NCBI GenBank assembly: GCA_030704615.1
Contig: CM060734.1
Coordinates: forward strand, 26,166,001 to 26,226,000
DNA: 60,000 bases
Reading direction: 5' to 3'
Origin: Takakia lepidozioides
Taxonomy: Eukaryota; Streptophyta; Takakiopsida; Takakiales; Takakiaceae
This document shows positions 35,546-47,165 of this stretch, piece by piece (position 1 is the first letter of the stretch; each line of letters begins with the position of its first letter). The position numbers and the translations under genes are program-made. The notes beneath the pieces were generated by a model. It was not told where the DNA came from. It ran no database searches and saw nothing but the letters and a program-made list of their open reading frames with translations.

Positions 35546-38140
35546 CAATGGTTGGAGCCTCGACAAGAGAGATATCAAGGGAAAGGTCTCCGGTTCAAAT
35601 CTGGTCGTAGGCTCTGTGGAAAAAAAATGATTAGATATGGCTTGCTTCATATATTGATGCACTTGGACCTAGATGACATTGGATATTGTGACACTCTTTT
35701 ATTTAATTTGACTAAAAGGCTGTCCCCTTTCCTATATATATACTAGGGTAGCCTGTGCCAATTGAAAGAAAAAAAAAATGTGAAGAACAAATATACAAGG
35801 AAAGAGAGACGGAGAAACCAACAGAAAACAAATGAGAACTTTTTCCCTTGCCCGTTTGATTTCAACAAGGAGGTTTGACTCAGTTGAGGTGCTTGGAAAT
35901 TGCTTAGGTTTGAATTGAACTGCTTGAAATTGCCTAGTCGTTTGCACTGGGAGAGCTTTCTGAGCTCAGGTGTTGAGAGGTGCAACTCTCACGCTTGACG
36001 CAGAGGGACTCAGCTACAGGGATAACCTAGATCAGCTGCCTGTTCTGGTTCGCAGTGCTGCCTCATGAGGTCACCGTGTATGGTCGGAGCTTCTTCAACT
36101 CTCTAGATAAAGTTCTGTCATCTCATGTATGTTGACAGTTGGATATATATGATCTAGCTAGTAGCTTGATCAGCACACCTTTTGTAGGGAGTGACGTCGC
36201 GGATCGATGATTGGATGCTTCTGACCCTGACAATCTCACTGGGCTGAAGTATTCTATACTGCAGAATGACAATTCCAGATCACCAATACAAATATACGAC
36301 AGCCAAGGTTATGAGGCTAATAGTCGACCATACTGCTGGTCCACTGAATGCCGCGGAGCTTTGCGTTGCCACACTGAAGTTCACTGCACACCATGAGATC
36401 AGCAGCAGTCATCGGAATATATTCACCAAACAATTCCTGAACCCTCGTGCGAGTACTGACTTAATGGGAAGCTCTCTCTCCCTACCACCAAAATATACCC
36501 ACCAAAGAGTTTTTCAAAATCCATCCGGCTATGGCATGGTCAGTAGAACTTTTTCACCCTTACTGCGGGCTCCTCTCCACTCCCCTACCCTTCTTACCAT
36601 CTTTTCCCCAGGCATGTAAGACATTGAGTGATCAGCTTCTCACCTATCCATTGTCTAAATTGACCACAACGAAGCCGAGGAAAGTGGTCAAGAGATCCGT
36701 TACCATATTTGGCTGAGGCGTCGTTGCAAGCAGCTTAACTGGTATCATTGAAAAAGGTAAGGTTGGCATTGTTGTTGAAACGAAACCCCTCGAAGATCCC
36801 CTGGATGCATTTGAGCTGACTCTGCATCTGCTTGTAGCATCCTCTTGTACAAAAGGCCTTAGCATCGCTTTTGGCCACTAATACCATACTGCCATTCTGC
36901 GTGAGGTTGCCATGAGGCACCTGGCATACAGCACTCTGTTGCAATCACCCACGAATGATCAGAGAATATCCAATGCGGACTGGTCTCTAGGGACGTACGT
37001 ATGTTTCCCTTGGGGGCTGGATCATCAGGTGTAGAAGGACCAAATGTTGGGGTTTCTAGTTTCTACTGTTCATGATCAGCCTTTCAATGGATGTTTGCTG
37101 GGACATTTACATACATTAGAGTGATGCAATTTTGAAATTTATTGCTGAAATGTTTTCAATGTTTTCAAGGTCTTCTAGGTATTTCATTTCCTTCTATATA
37201 TTCCATTCTTCAAGTGTATATGGTTGATCTCTAGTTGGTCTCTCATCTTTGGGCAGTAGTCCTGACCCCTTTCCAAGCAGATCCATGGCATGCTCTCTTT
37301 TTACAAGGCAAAGAACCTGCAGGTCAGATCAGATAAAATTGAGAACCCAGCAAACTTGTCAAGATTGAAACTCTTAGAAATGGCAAATGTCACTGGTTTC
37401 TCCATGAGCTCCAGTCATCTATTTAAAAGGATTCCCTCACTTTGACAAAAACAAGACGGATTGTAACTTATTATATATAGCAGACAATAATTCAGGGTCT
37501 CTTTACAGGGGGTTGTAAGCCCAAAAACAAACAAGCCAATTCAGTTAGACAATGGCACATATGGTTTGGCCACAAGACACTACAAGAAACTTGACTCATG
37601 ATTGTTTCTTGACAGTTTTAAGTTATCTGCTACCTATAATGAGCAGATTTCTCGGAATGTAAGTTAGAACGTTAGAACAGATTACAAAAACCACTAGGTT
37701 GTCAGCAGCCGGGTTCTTACCTCGCTGGTCCATTCACTTCCTTCTATGGTTGATCTCTAGTTGGTCTCTCATCTAGACGGTCGCCCTGCATTTGTTCAGA
37801 TCCATGCATGTTAACTTCCCTTGCATTGTTGCTTCTTCTTGGAGACTAGAGTTCTTGTGGGGGCTCTCTTGTGCTGGCCAGTGGTGAAAGCTGCTTCAAT
37901 TTCATGTAAACTGCTCTTTTTTTGTACTCTTGTCCCAAGATCAATCTCGCCATGCCCTATCATTTCCAAGTATTCCCTTGCTGGGATAGGAAGGACCTTC
38001 CTACTGCACATGTCACTCACACAAATACCACAATGCACATTTGATGGTTAGACTAAATCACAACAGCGGAATGAAAAATGACGAGTACTGTAAGATTTCG
38101 ATATACCCTTTTTTACAGGTGTATAGAGGGCCACTGTCGG
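35546..38140. other. Intergenic DNA with one possible exon
   Basis: No complete gene. On the minus strand 36905-36735 reads MVLVAKSDAKAFCTRGCYKQ followed by a Cys/hydrophobic pattern and GFRFNNNANLTF. It looks like a piece of a secreted Cys-containing plant protein, but I cannot name it. A block 'tggttgatctctagttggtctctcatct' occurs twice, near 37218 and 37747 (first 20 bases diagnostic), so this stretch also contains a duplication. Confidence 0.35.
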
Positions 38141-38148
38141 TGTCAGTG

Positions 38149-40292
38149 TCATTGTCGCTGGATACAAGCATCTTTGGAGCAAGATTTTCGTTGGATACAT
38201 GCATCTTTGGAGCAAGACTTCCTTTTACCACGGCTTGGTGCGTCTTTGTAGTGCTTATACTCCTTAAACCAATTATAAATGTCCTCTTCTTTCCAGTGCA
38301 TAGTAAGCATGCTCCCATTTTGCAGGAACAGGAGCCCCGCTAGTGTTGGCTCACGCTCGTGGATAAAGCGCTTGATGGCGTCTTGACCTTCCACATTATG
38401 CCGCAAACTCCTAGGCCTCTCCAACAATGATGTAATCCTTGGATCCTGTGCATTCTCAAACCACCCCCGAACCGCCTTGATGTTTTGATTGTACAGCCTC
38501 CATTGCGCTGGGTGATACAGCCTCAAATAGTCTCTTCCATATGGTGAATGGCGGTCCCCCTCCCCCTGACTTGAATTTCTCTTCTTCTTGAAGATCCTCT
38601 CATAGGATGGGCCATGGTCAATTCCCTCCACAGGCTTGGGATCATTCGTTGCATCTGCACAGCCAGGCCAACCAATTTGTTGCATCTGCTGTTGGGATGG
38701 GGCTGGAAGAACAGGCTGTATCATCAACCAAAAATAAATCTATCCCATTAACATGCACAGATTAAACTTAGAAATGTGGTTGGGAACAGTCTATTTAAAA
38801 CAATGGCACAAATATAAACACCAACCTCCATACTGAGATTGCAAGGCTGCTTCAGGCTTGAATGGCAAGTGCTGCACAGAGAGCTGCTGCAACGGTTGTT
38901 GCTGTTTTTTGAGCTCTTGCTGTTTCTGCTTTTGCTGTAACTCCTTCTGTTGCTGTTGGGATGGGGCTGGAGGAGGAGGGAGGGCCGCCTGCAATGTAGG
39001 GAAGTCTTGTCCTCTCCGCGCTACAGCCAAGTTTGCCACTGTTGAGCCCACATCTCCTGCTGCAAGGGAGGCAAACTTGGGTTGCAGGGATTGCCCACGA
39101 GGCTGTATGTACACATGACTTGATCTGAACCTCAAATCCACAGAAACAAAAGCAGAGCACCAGCAATTGGACCCCAACAGGGCCAGGGCTCATACCTAAT
39201 GGATCCAGCTCCTCTGTTGGATCAAGACTCTTGATCCACGATAGGAGCGCCTTGCGATGCCGAAAGATTTTAATGCCGAGTGACAGAAGCTCCTCAGCGT
39301 TGACTCAAGGAAATCAGCACCACTCACATCCTCCTCAATCGGCCTTTCGTAATAGTCATTGGTGCTCAGTAGTGAGCAGATGTGTTCGGCTAACTTCTGA
39401 GCTCCCCAGCTAGCAACCTCCATTTTACAATTAGCCTCCATAGCCAGGCCTCGAGAGCTTGACACTACCAGTGCTGCTGGCGCATGTGACTTTCTAATAC
39501 TCATGGTGGGAGCTGTAGTATCAAAATGAAAAACTGCTTGAGCTCCAGCAGAATTTGACAGGAAAATACTTTGGTAGCCAAAGATGCTAAAATTGCTTAA
39601 CAGGATACTGAGAAAAGCCAAAATAGGATAGAGTAAGCTTCCCGGTTCTCAAATCTAAAAAGCAGATGATTTCTCAACTACTGAACGGATAAAGATTCTA
39701 ACAAACACTACAAAAATCTCAAGACTCTGGCCATAGAGAATGATGTTCGAAAAAAATTCAACCTGTGGGCCCGAGCTCAACAATAGGAACTTGGTGATGT
39801 GGCTCAACTGCAGGAACTTGGTGATCTGGAATAATAGTTTGGACTGTTGGTGCTGCTACCGATTTCGAAATGCCAACTACATGGAACGTAAAGCACCATC
39901 AGATCAAGTCAGCAACCCAAATCAGAAAAGCAGATAATTGCTCAACTATTGAACGGATAAAGATTCTGAGAAACAATACAAAAATCTCAAGGGTCTAGCC
40001 AGAGAGAATGACGAAAAATTCAACCTGTGGGGAGCTCAACAACAGGAACTTGGTGATGAGGCTCAACAGCATGAACTTGGTGATCTGGAATAATAGTTTG
40101 GACTGTTCGTGCTGCTGCCAATTTCCGTGGCTTCTGTGTTGGTACCGCCCTGCGTATTGCAATGGGTGGCAGGCCTAGCTCCTGCAATTTGACATTGTTT
40201 GCTCGAATCCTTGCCTCCCTCAATAGCAGATAATTGTTTGGAGGTGACTTCGGCATTATCCCTTTGCCCTTAGTAGCCTGTGAAACCTTCAT
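38149..40292 (-). CDS. Unrecognised spliced gene, Gln-rich
   Basis: At least four minus-strand open blocks end at plausible splice sites. 40292-40020 reads NNYLLLREARIRANNVKLQE, a motif of the type 'Y..LR..RI..N...L..LG' seen in many plant transposon-associated and uncharacterised proteins, with an internal HQVP repeat. About 39520-39196 reads SWGAQKLAEHICSLLSTNDY. About 39120-38830 is Gln-rich (PAPSQQQQKELQQKQKQQEL). 38700-38149 reads YLRLYHPAQWRLYNQNIKAV, RFIHEREPTLAGLLFLQNG and ends in two copies of RKSCSKDACIQ. Exon joins were not all in phase when read by eye. Function unknown; a transposon-derived gene is possible. Confidence 0.45.
39657..40125. repeat. Tandem duplication overlapping the first exon of the unknown gene
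   Basis: 39657-39850 and 39930-40115 are copies, about 275 bases apart. Both run from 'gcagat.atttctcaact' through 'ttgaacggataaagattct' and 'aaaaatctcaag' to 'caacctgtggg', the HQVP-coding stretch and 'tggaataatagtttggactgtt'. So the 3' part of the exon at 40020-40292 exists twice. Confidence 0.8.
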
Positions 40293-40299
40293 GAGGATA

Positions 40300-41833
40300 T
40301 GATCTGGTTAGAAAGTGCAATGGGAAAGGAAAGAACTGATTATATTAGAGAACCCTTTGGAATAGTTGCATTTTTGTAGCCAGTGGATGACTGGCAAGGT
40401 TCTTACTACCAAAACAAGTATAAGGTGTACATGTCAAAAAACGCAGTTGCAGCTTAGTCTTCAAGCAAAATATTGGACCTACTGACAGTCACATTCACTT
40501 AAAATCCCCACCAGTTTCTTTGGGCAGCAACTAGTACTTGCTGAATACCTACACACCACGAGAACAAGAAAGCTATGCTACTGTCAGCTGGTGTGTACAT
40601 GTACTGGCTAAATTCCAGTATAAGTTCCAGCGTATATAAGACTGTCACATAGAAGATAATCATCCAGACACCCACTCTATTACAACTGCAGGCAATAGAC
40701 TGTACCATCTCACATTAACCATAAACTATGCCTCCTCGTCAGTTTCCATGAACCTCATTTCTAAGTGAGACAGCCACTTGATGAGGCGTACATGTCAAGA
40801 AATGCAGCTGCAGCTTAGTCTGCAATTAAGTGCAGGCTGACTCACCATGTCTACTTCGGTGAGCTTTGATCGCTCTCCAGATTGCTCCTTGCTTTGGAGC
40901 ACCAGCTATTAGCTGAATACCTACACGCCAGGAGAACCAGAAACCTACGCTACTGTTAGCTGATGTACATGTGCTGGATAAATCTAGCGTAAATACCCTA
41001 TGAAATAGAGGACTCCTTCCCTTTGCTGTAAATCTTTAGAGACAATGAGAGGAAGACAGCCAGTAGTTACACCAAGCATACAGGTATACCACCCTCCAGT
41101 ACACTAGATCAGACGTTTCTGAAAATGATTACAAAATGTAGAGACTTAAAGACAGGAATTGCATCAGAAAGGGCTGCATGAAGGAAAAAACAGTGAAAAC
41201 AAGGCGGCTGCAGGGAGGGGAGAATAAAGATTGAAGTTACATCAACGGACCTAGACAAAGCAAAACCATCGCATTACAGATGAAAAGAAGCATAATGAAA
41301 TCTTAGCTTTGATTTCAACCTTCATTTTAAGGCAAGTTGAAAAGACGAACATAGACCACTACACCACACAAATCTAAGGACGCAATAAGTTAAAATCACT
41401 TCTTCACGAGAGGAGATGCAGGAAAAGAACAACCATTCAAAAGCCCCCATATACAAACAATGAAATCAAGATAAAAATAAAAAATTCAACATAGACAACA
41501 AGGAAACAATTTCAAGGCTAGACTTACTTGATAAGTCTTCTCTGAGCATGATAAGGCAAATTGTCAAGAAGAGTATTTGGAAGAATGCTTACCCTTCCCT
41601 TTGCAGTAAGCAGTGGGACAGAAAAAGAATATGAGACAACAAGGACAGATGTTGTTGCAGTGAGGGAGTGAACCTGTGTTCTTCTTGTACAGTCCTCAAA
41701 ATCTCCAAGGTTTGTGAGTTCTTAACCTAAGTTCTTTAAATTTCTTGAAGTCTCTCTCAACTAAAAAATCAATAGCACCAAAAACAGACATGACAAGAAA
41801 AAAAATCATAAGTTCCTAAATGAACAAGACTAG

Positions 41834-41867
<34 letters not shown>

Positions 41868-42690
41868 TGCCTAGCTATGAGAGATGAGAGAGGGAATATT
41901 CAACTATCAACCTTGTACTTCTCTAAAACCTGTCCACTGCTTCTGACAACAACAACCTTGGTCAGGTCTCCAAAGAAGATCAACTAGGGCTAGGCAGGTC
42001 CAATAGTGAACCTGAGGTTAAAGGCCTGCATGGAAGTGACAGTTTTCCTCAAAATGCCTAGAAACTTGAAGCTGCGAATAGCAAAAGAGAGTGCCAGACG
42101 AGGGAGAGAAGAGAGAGAAGAGAGGAGAGAGAAGAGCTGAAAAGAGACGAGAGATATCTGGATGAACGAATCTAATGGATGAATCATTAGATTCATCCAT
42201 CCAGTCCTTTACCACTTTAGGCTTTCTGCCAAGTGTGTTGAGTCTCCACTGATTCTCCTTACCTGCCTTACAACGTCCTTTGCAGCTTCAAGTGAGAAAT
42301 ACTCATTGTTTTTCTTATTGAGTCCCAGATGTCCTAGTCCAGAAGCAATACCAAACACCACCCTATGAGTACAGCCTATATCACAAGACTGCCATAGTCT
42401 GTTAAGCTCTTGAAAAATTCATATTTGTGCCTCTGGTTTGCGATCCTCAATTTGAAGGGTACTAACTTTGCATTAGAAAGTTAAAGGTTGCCACTTACCC
42501 CTATAAGTAAGTGGTCTTTTAGGTTTATAAATTGAGACTGTAAGCTTCTATGCTACTTAGATTTAACCAGTTCGGGTACATTGATAAATGCAAGGAAATG
42601 CAGATATGGCAAACCATCAAGCATCCATCTACAAACTTGTCATCAAGTTCTGAAAGCAACCCTTGCACAAAACCAAAGTAGTTTTTCCAC
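40300..42690. other. Intergenic DNA
   Basis: No gene is recognised. About 40430-40640 and 40790-40985 are diverged copies (shared 'gcagttgcagcttagtct', 'gctgaatacctacac.cca'). A (CT)n microsatellite lies at 41837-41864 and a GA-rich tract at 42095-42145. Confidence 0.45.
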
Positions 42691-42691
42691 T

Positions 42692-43600
42692 TACCATAAG
42701 CTGGAGGATTTTGGATTGCAACTTGGAGCACGGAGAAGAAATCAGTGTACACCGCCCCTAACCCTGACAGCTGGCTCTCAAGTCAGCGAGCATGCTTAAT
42801 ACGACACTGTTAAACCTCAGAGCCATAGTTTGCAGAAAAGGCACACATGCCCCCATGCTGTGGGTATCTGCTGAGCTGTGAGGGGACACACCCCAGTGGT
42901 CCAAGACCAGCCACTCCAATCTTTCTGGCCCCAGGTTGTAGAGAAACTGCGACAACACATGGAGGCAATCTGAAATGACTCAACTTCAATTTCACACTTA
43001 CCAACTTCAGTCCACTGTTAGAAATCTGCACGCCCTACGAGGAAGATCTACATTTCAGAGCTGCATTTCTAGGTGTATACAATAAATCAGTAAGTAAACA
43101 CACAAGCTTGACAATGCACTTTTGTAGTATTATTCGAAGCCATTGAGAATACAGGATTTTACCCCAATCTGAGAAGATAGCGTTGACATAAGGAGGTCTT
43201 GAAACTCCGACGGTGTATACAGGCTGGGCAACTCGCTTTACAAAAACCCATAAATCCATTGACAAAATCGTCAGCCCCAGAGACGATGTAGAAGAGTGAC
43301 TGGGCAAAGAAATCACGGCTAGCCTCAGGCCCAAGCATCTCATAAATTTCTTCCTTTACTTTCAGGAAGGCCTCTATCTGCCATGAAAATGGAATAACTT
43401 CGCCCTGCCATCATTCATGAACATCATCCGTTAATCTTCTTGGAAAACTGACACGGTGAAATTTCCAACTCAGGCAAACATGCATTGAACGTCAACAAAG
43501 CCATTTACCACGTCACTGTCAAGACATAACCTAACAAACATACAGCGTCCAAGCCAGTGTAGTTGAGGATGCCCGTGGCCGCTGATGCAAAATTCACGCC
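42692..43600 (-). pseudogene. GDSL esterase/lipase, broken and incomplete
   Basis: Remnants of a secreted GDSL hydrolase. Exon 43600-43544 encodes GVNFASAATGILNYTGLD and ends at a GTATGT donor. Exon 43404 to about 43250 encodes GEVIPFSWQIEAFLKVKEEI and FFAQSLFYIVSGADDFVNGF. Exon from about 42974 holds QFLYNLG, RKIGVAGLGPLGCVPSQLSR and a Cys, then AVYTDFFSVLQVAIQNPPAYG up to a GTAAGT donor at 42692 (blocks II, III and the late helices of the family). At least three frameshifts occur (after YNLG, in the FNSVVLSML region and before AVYTDF). The first exon with the catalytic Ser and the last exon with the Asp/His pair are not found. Confidence 0.85.
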
Positions 43601-43605
43601 CTGCA

Positions 43606-43880
43606 GTAGACGTTCACCTTTCGTTGCGGGATCAGCACTAAGGGCAAACCCAAGAACTCAGCAGCCTCGGCCTGCTGCTCCAACTCATGAGCACGCTCTC
43701 GTTCACATAGATCATGCATCATCTTTTGACGTTTTTTCACTCTGTTGTTTTTCATTATTTGAATGCTCTCTGCGTACAAGAAGTAGCTCATCATAATAAC
43801 ACGGGCATTCTCGTCCCCAAGAACTTCATAGGCCTTTTGCAGCCTCACAAACTCAGCAGCTGCCAGCCAAGGACACACCA
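43606..43880 (-). pseudogene. DnaJ-domain (DNAJC17-like) fragment
   Basis: The minus-strand frame reads AEFVRLQKAYEVLGDENAR, the last helices of a J domain, then KKRQKMMHDLCERERAHEL, which resembles the segment after the J domain in DNAJC17/Cwf23-type splicing co-chaperones. The HPD motif and the C-terminal RRM are absent. It abuts the first preserved GDSL exon at 43600 and shares its open frame. This looks like a fragment joined to the GDSL relic, not a gene. Confidence 0.55.
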
Positions 43881-43884
43881 CGCA

Positions 43885-46170
43885 GAAAACCTTGACAGTC
43901 ATTGTGAAGGTCAAAGAGGGAAACCACACAGTGGATCACCGACCACTCACGACAGTATCGGCAACGGCCTTGTAAAATTAAGGCACGTGGAAGCTGGAAG
44001 ATACGTTGAGGCGGTACGACGTTAGCCTTTGGGCGGCGCTCCCGCCCACTTTTCTCGTTCCAAATGATGTTGTGATTGGTCAGACATGATTTCATGTCAT
44101 GTGTGGTCTAGTAGTGTAGTGGTCTGTGAAGCTACCTTTATAATGTGTATGTGGGCATTTTCATGTGGGAGTACAGCCAAGGGGCCATAGTATTCACATT
44201 ACTTTAGAAGCATGAAACAGTGGTCTGATGAATAGTCGGGAAACTGTTGCAGGAGCTTTTGAGGTGTGCACGTACTCCACTGTTTCGTCAAAGTACCGGT
44301 GACCATTAAAGATATATCTCACAAAAGAGCAGTGCTAAGAATGTCTATAGGGGTTGTGGAAGGACAGTCTAGCTCATTTGAATAATCACATCTCAAATAG
44401 TCAAGTGTCACCATTTGAATGCACTCTTCATCTTACTGTTTGAGTGCTGATCTGTGGCTCGAGTAGTCAAGTGTCACCATTTAAATGCACTCTTCATCTT
44501 ACTGTTTGAGTGCTGATCTGTGGAAGTGGGCAAGCAGCTATTTGTGGATTCAGTAGCATTTTCGTGAGGGCTAGCAACGACACTTGCAGTGTTGGGTATT
44601 GGAGCATCGTTGGCAGGGAAAGCATATGGGCAAATTGGGCAGGCCTTCCAATCGACGTGTCATGTGTGGCTATGCTTATGGGTCTGAACCTGCTTGAGGT
44701 ATGTATTGTACCGCTCACAAATGAAGGCAACTTGGGAAGGTGGAAAGAGCAACGTGGTGCTGTAGAAGCCTTGGCACCAACAACCCCTTGATAGTAACTT
44801 GAGGTAGCAACAAGCACAAAGGTAACCTTGACTGATAAGTGGGGGGCTGTGGGCAATACCACCAGGAATTTTGTACATCAGATACATTACACTGGAGCAA
44901 CAAGAGAAACTGAATAAAAATTATGCATACAAGCTGGAGAGGTAAGATACAGCTTTTGCTTTCAATACTAATGAGGTCTTTTGGCAGATCAACTGCCTTC
45001 TTTCTTTGGCAACTTTGATGCGCGAGCTGCTACAGCTAGCCTTCCCTCAAGTATGAACTCAGTATCCTTGTTTGCAGTGTCCAGCATATTTTTGGTATTC
45101 TGCCAGTCTAGGAAGTAGTGCCTGAATTATAGTAAAACAGACCCCAATGAAAGTTGTATCATGCTCAAAAAGATGGTTCATTTTATTGGCAAGGTAGATT
45201 GGAGGAATTCTGCTCATTGTCAGACCCATTCTTTTTGAACCCCTGCCGTGCAAGAAACTTCAACCTCTGTGATGGCTGATGGGGGATAACAGGGACTGAC
45301 ATAGGGGTACTCTCAAACTGCAGGATCCACTTGTGGGGGGAACTCTCCTATTGGCATATACAATAGGCTATGTAGCACCACTTCCGGTTGCAGCCTCATT
45401 TGCTGGTGCCCTCTAGGTAAGATCTCTCTCTCATACACTTTCTTGCAATGTCAGAAAAATTGGTAAGATATATGTACCGTTCAAAGGAAGTAACCTTATT
45501 GTGATGTTGCTTTTGATTGATGCCTTGGTATAATATTTGTTGAGTAAGCAATCCAATTGGAAGGTGGGTAGATGAAGCTTGATCCCTTCCGTATCGCTTA
45601 AACTTTTTGGTGTTGTGGATGCAGCGGAGCGCTCTTGCTGGGAGGAGGGTTGTCTTCGTTCTTGACTCGCACCTTTCCAGAAACTTCCATGAGTATGATG
45701 AACATGAACATGTAGAAAGGTGGGTGATCATCATTACAATAGACCCTCATCATGCCCATGGAACTGCGAGGGTTCAACTTCCCATATACATCTGGAGATG
45801 GACCAGCCAGTGCACAGGTTAGGAATGCTATGCATGGCATAATTTGTTGGGTGGGAGTGGTCGTGAAATGCAGCCCTTTTACCTTGGGAAAATAACTGTT
45901 GGGAAAATGGCAAGATGGAAGAGAGGGATTGATTTCTGTGATGTGCGTGTGCGAGAGAGTCTTCTACAGAAATGATCCTTCAGTTTCCATGATTTGAGGA
46001 CCTGTCCCCACCTATATATTTCGCTCTCTAATGACTGTATCTATCACATCACAGAAGTCATGTGACCTTAGGTGATGGCTGCTACCCAGACTGCAAAATT
46101 CCTGGGGATGACTGCCTCTAAGAACGACCTCTGATCCCTTTTATTTGCTGAACAACTAGACCGGCCTTGA
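43885..46170. other. Intergenic DNA with a short tandem repeat
   Basis: At 44396-44525 a unit of about 69 bases occurs twice ('gtcaagtgtcaccattt.aatg', 'cactcttcatcttactgttt'). Open frames at 44494-44862 and 45396-45840 on the minus strand are not recognised and are not supported by similarity to any family I know. Confidence 0.45.
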
Positions 46171-46176
46171 ATATCT

Positions 46177-47007
46177 TTGGTAATCATACTGAGTGATACC
46201 ATGACAGAAGCTCAAGCTAAAAATGTAGTATATCGGTGCTCCTACAAGTGCATGCATTTCCCTCCCGAATTTGCGTGGGTGCCTGAAAGGACGTTCTACA
46301 ACCATGAGCAATGCTCAAAGGCAGGTAAGATCCATGCGACAGTGAGGAGGCTTCAAAGAGTACCGGAACCACCATCCACTCCAGTCCAAGATGTTGCACA
46401 AGTGCCCAACAGGCTGGGGCACATGATTGCAGATGCAGGGGTGCATCGAGAGGTGGTCGAAGAGGGTACGCCTGAAACAAGCTCTGGACAAAAATTTCCA
46501 TGCTATTGTGCAAGGTGCAAAGGGGCTCATATGTCAAAGAGGACTATATACAGGCATATGAATTCTGAAGACGTATTCGTGAATGAGGTGGAAGAGGAAG
46601 CCCTCACAACACCAGTTCTTGACCCTCAAAACAACACATCTTCAGAAGGTGTACATGGCCCTTCTTCTAGTGAGGAACATCCATCTTGCAAATTCGACCT
46701 TCAAGGGAGCATGTCCTCAGGTTCACCTAACCCTTCTTCTAATGAGGCACCTCCATCTTGTGAAGCACGAGCTTTAACCCTAGAAGAAGCCCTCACCAAC
46801 AGAATCGTAGAGCTCAGTAATCATCATGACTATGTAACCTCATCCATGTACACTGTATTCATGGAAATGACTATGAATCATCTCTCTCCTCTGGTGACAA
46901 TGGGTCCAATGTCAGGCTCCCAATTGTCCTCCGTAACTGCAACCTTAAGTCCAGTGGGCTTAGAGGTAGAGGACGCGTCTAGTGGTTGCTATGTTGCAAC
47001 CTCTTGA
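46177..47007 (+). CDS. Unrecognised ORF with a C-x2-C...H zinc-like motif
   Basis: A 276-codon plus-strand frame without interruption; the first ATG may be the one at 46201 (MTEAQAKNVVY). It contains CYCARCKGAHMSKRTIYRHM (about residues 107-128). That is a Cys/His cluster followed by the 'R.T...H' pattern common in N-terminal regions of tnp2/CACTA-related and other transposon proteins in plants and fungi. A similar but weaker C...C...H arrangement precedes it (YRCSYKCMHF). The rest is Ser/Pro/Glu-rich and probably disordered, with two copies of an 'EHPSCK/APPSCE' segment. Its stop is about 160 bases from the stop of element A on the opposite strand. A transposon gene fragment is most likely. 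Confidence 0.5.
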   Translation: MVIILSDTMTEAQAKNVVYRCSYKCMHFPPEFAWVPERTFYNHEQCSKAGKIHATVRRLQRVPEPPSTPVQDVAQVPNRLGHMIADAGVHREVVEEGTPETSSGQKFPCYCARCKGAHMSKRTIYRHMNSEDVFVNEVEEEALTTPVLDPQNNTSSEGVHGPSSSEEHPSCKFDLQGSMSSGSPNPSSNEAPPSCEARALTLEEALTNRIVELSNHHDYVTSSMYTVFMEMTMNHLSPLVTMGPMSGSQLSSVTATLSPVGLEVEDASSGCYVATS

Positions 47008-47165
47008 GCAGTACTCCCTACCTACTCAGTCAGTGACAAGGCCTCATCCTGCCCCATCATCTCATCCTCAAGGACTTCCTCCACCTGAGAAAAATCCCCA
47101 ACCTCATCTATCACCGCCACCTTGGCTGCCAACTCCCTCTGAACCTCGAGCACCTCCCACGTGTG

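Noticed and set aside
35560-35615. A tRNA gene or SINE near the foldback element
   Set aside because: There is a B-box-like GGTTCAAATCTGG, but no A box or cloverleaf could be placed upstream.
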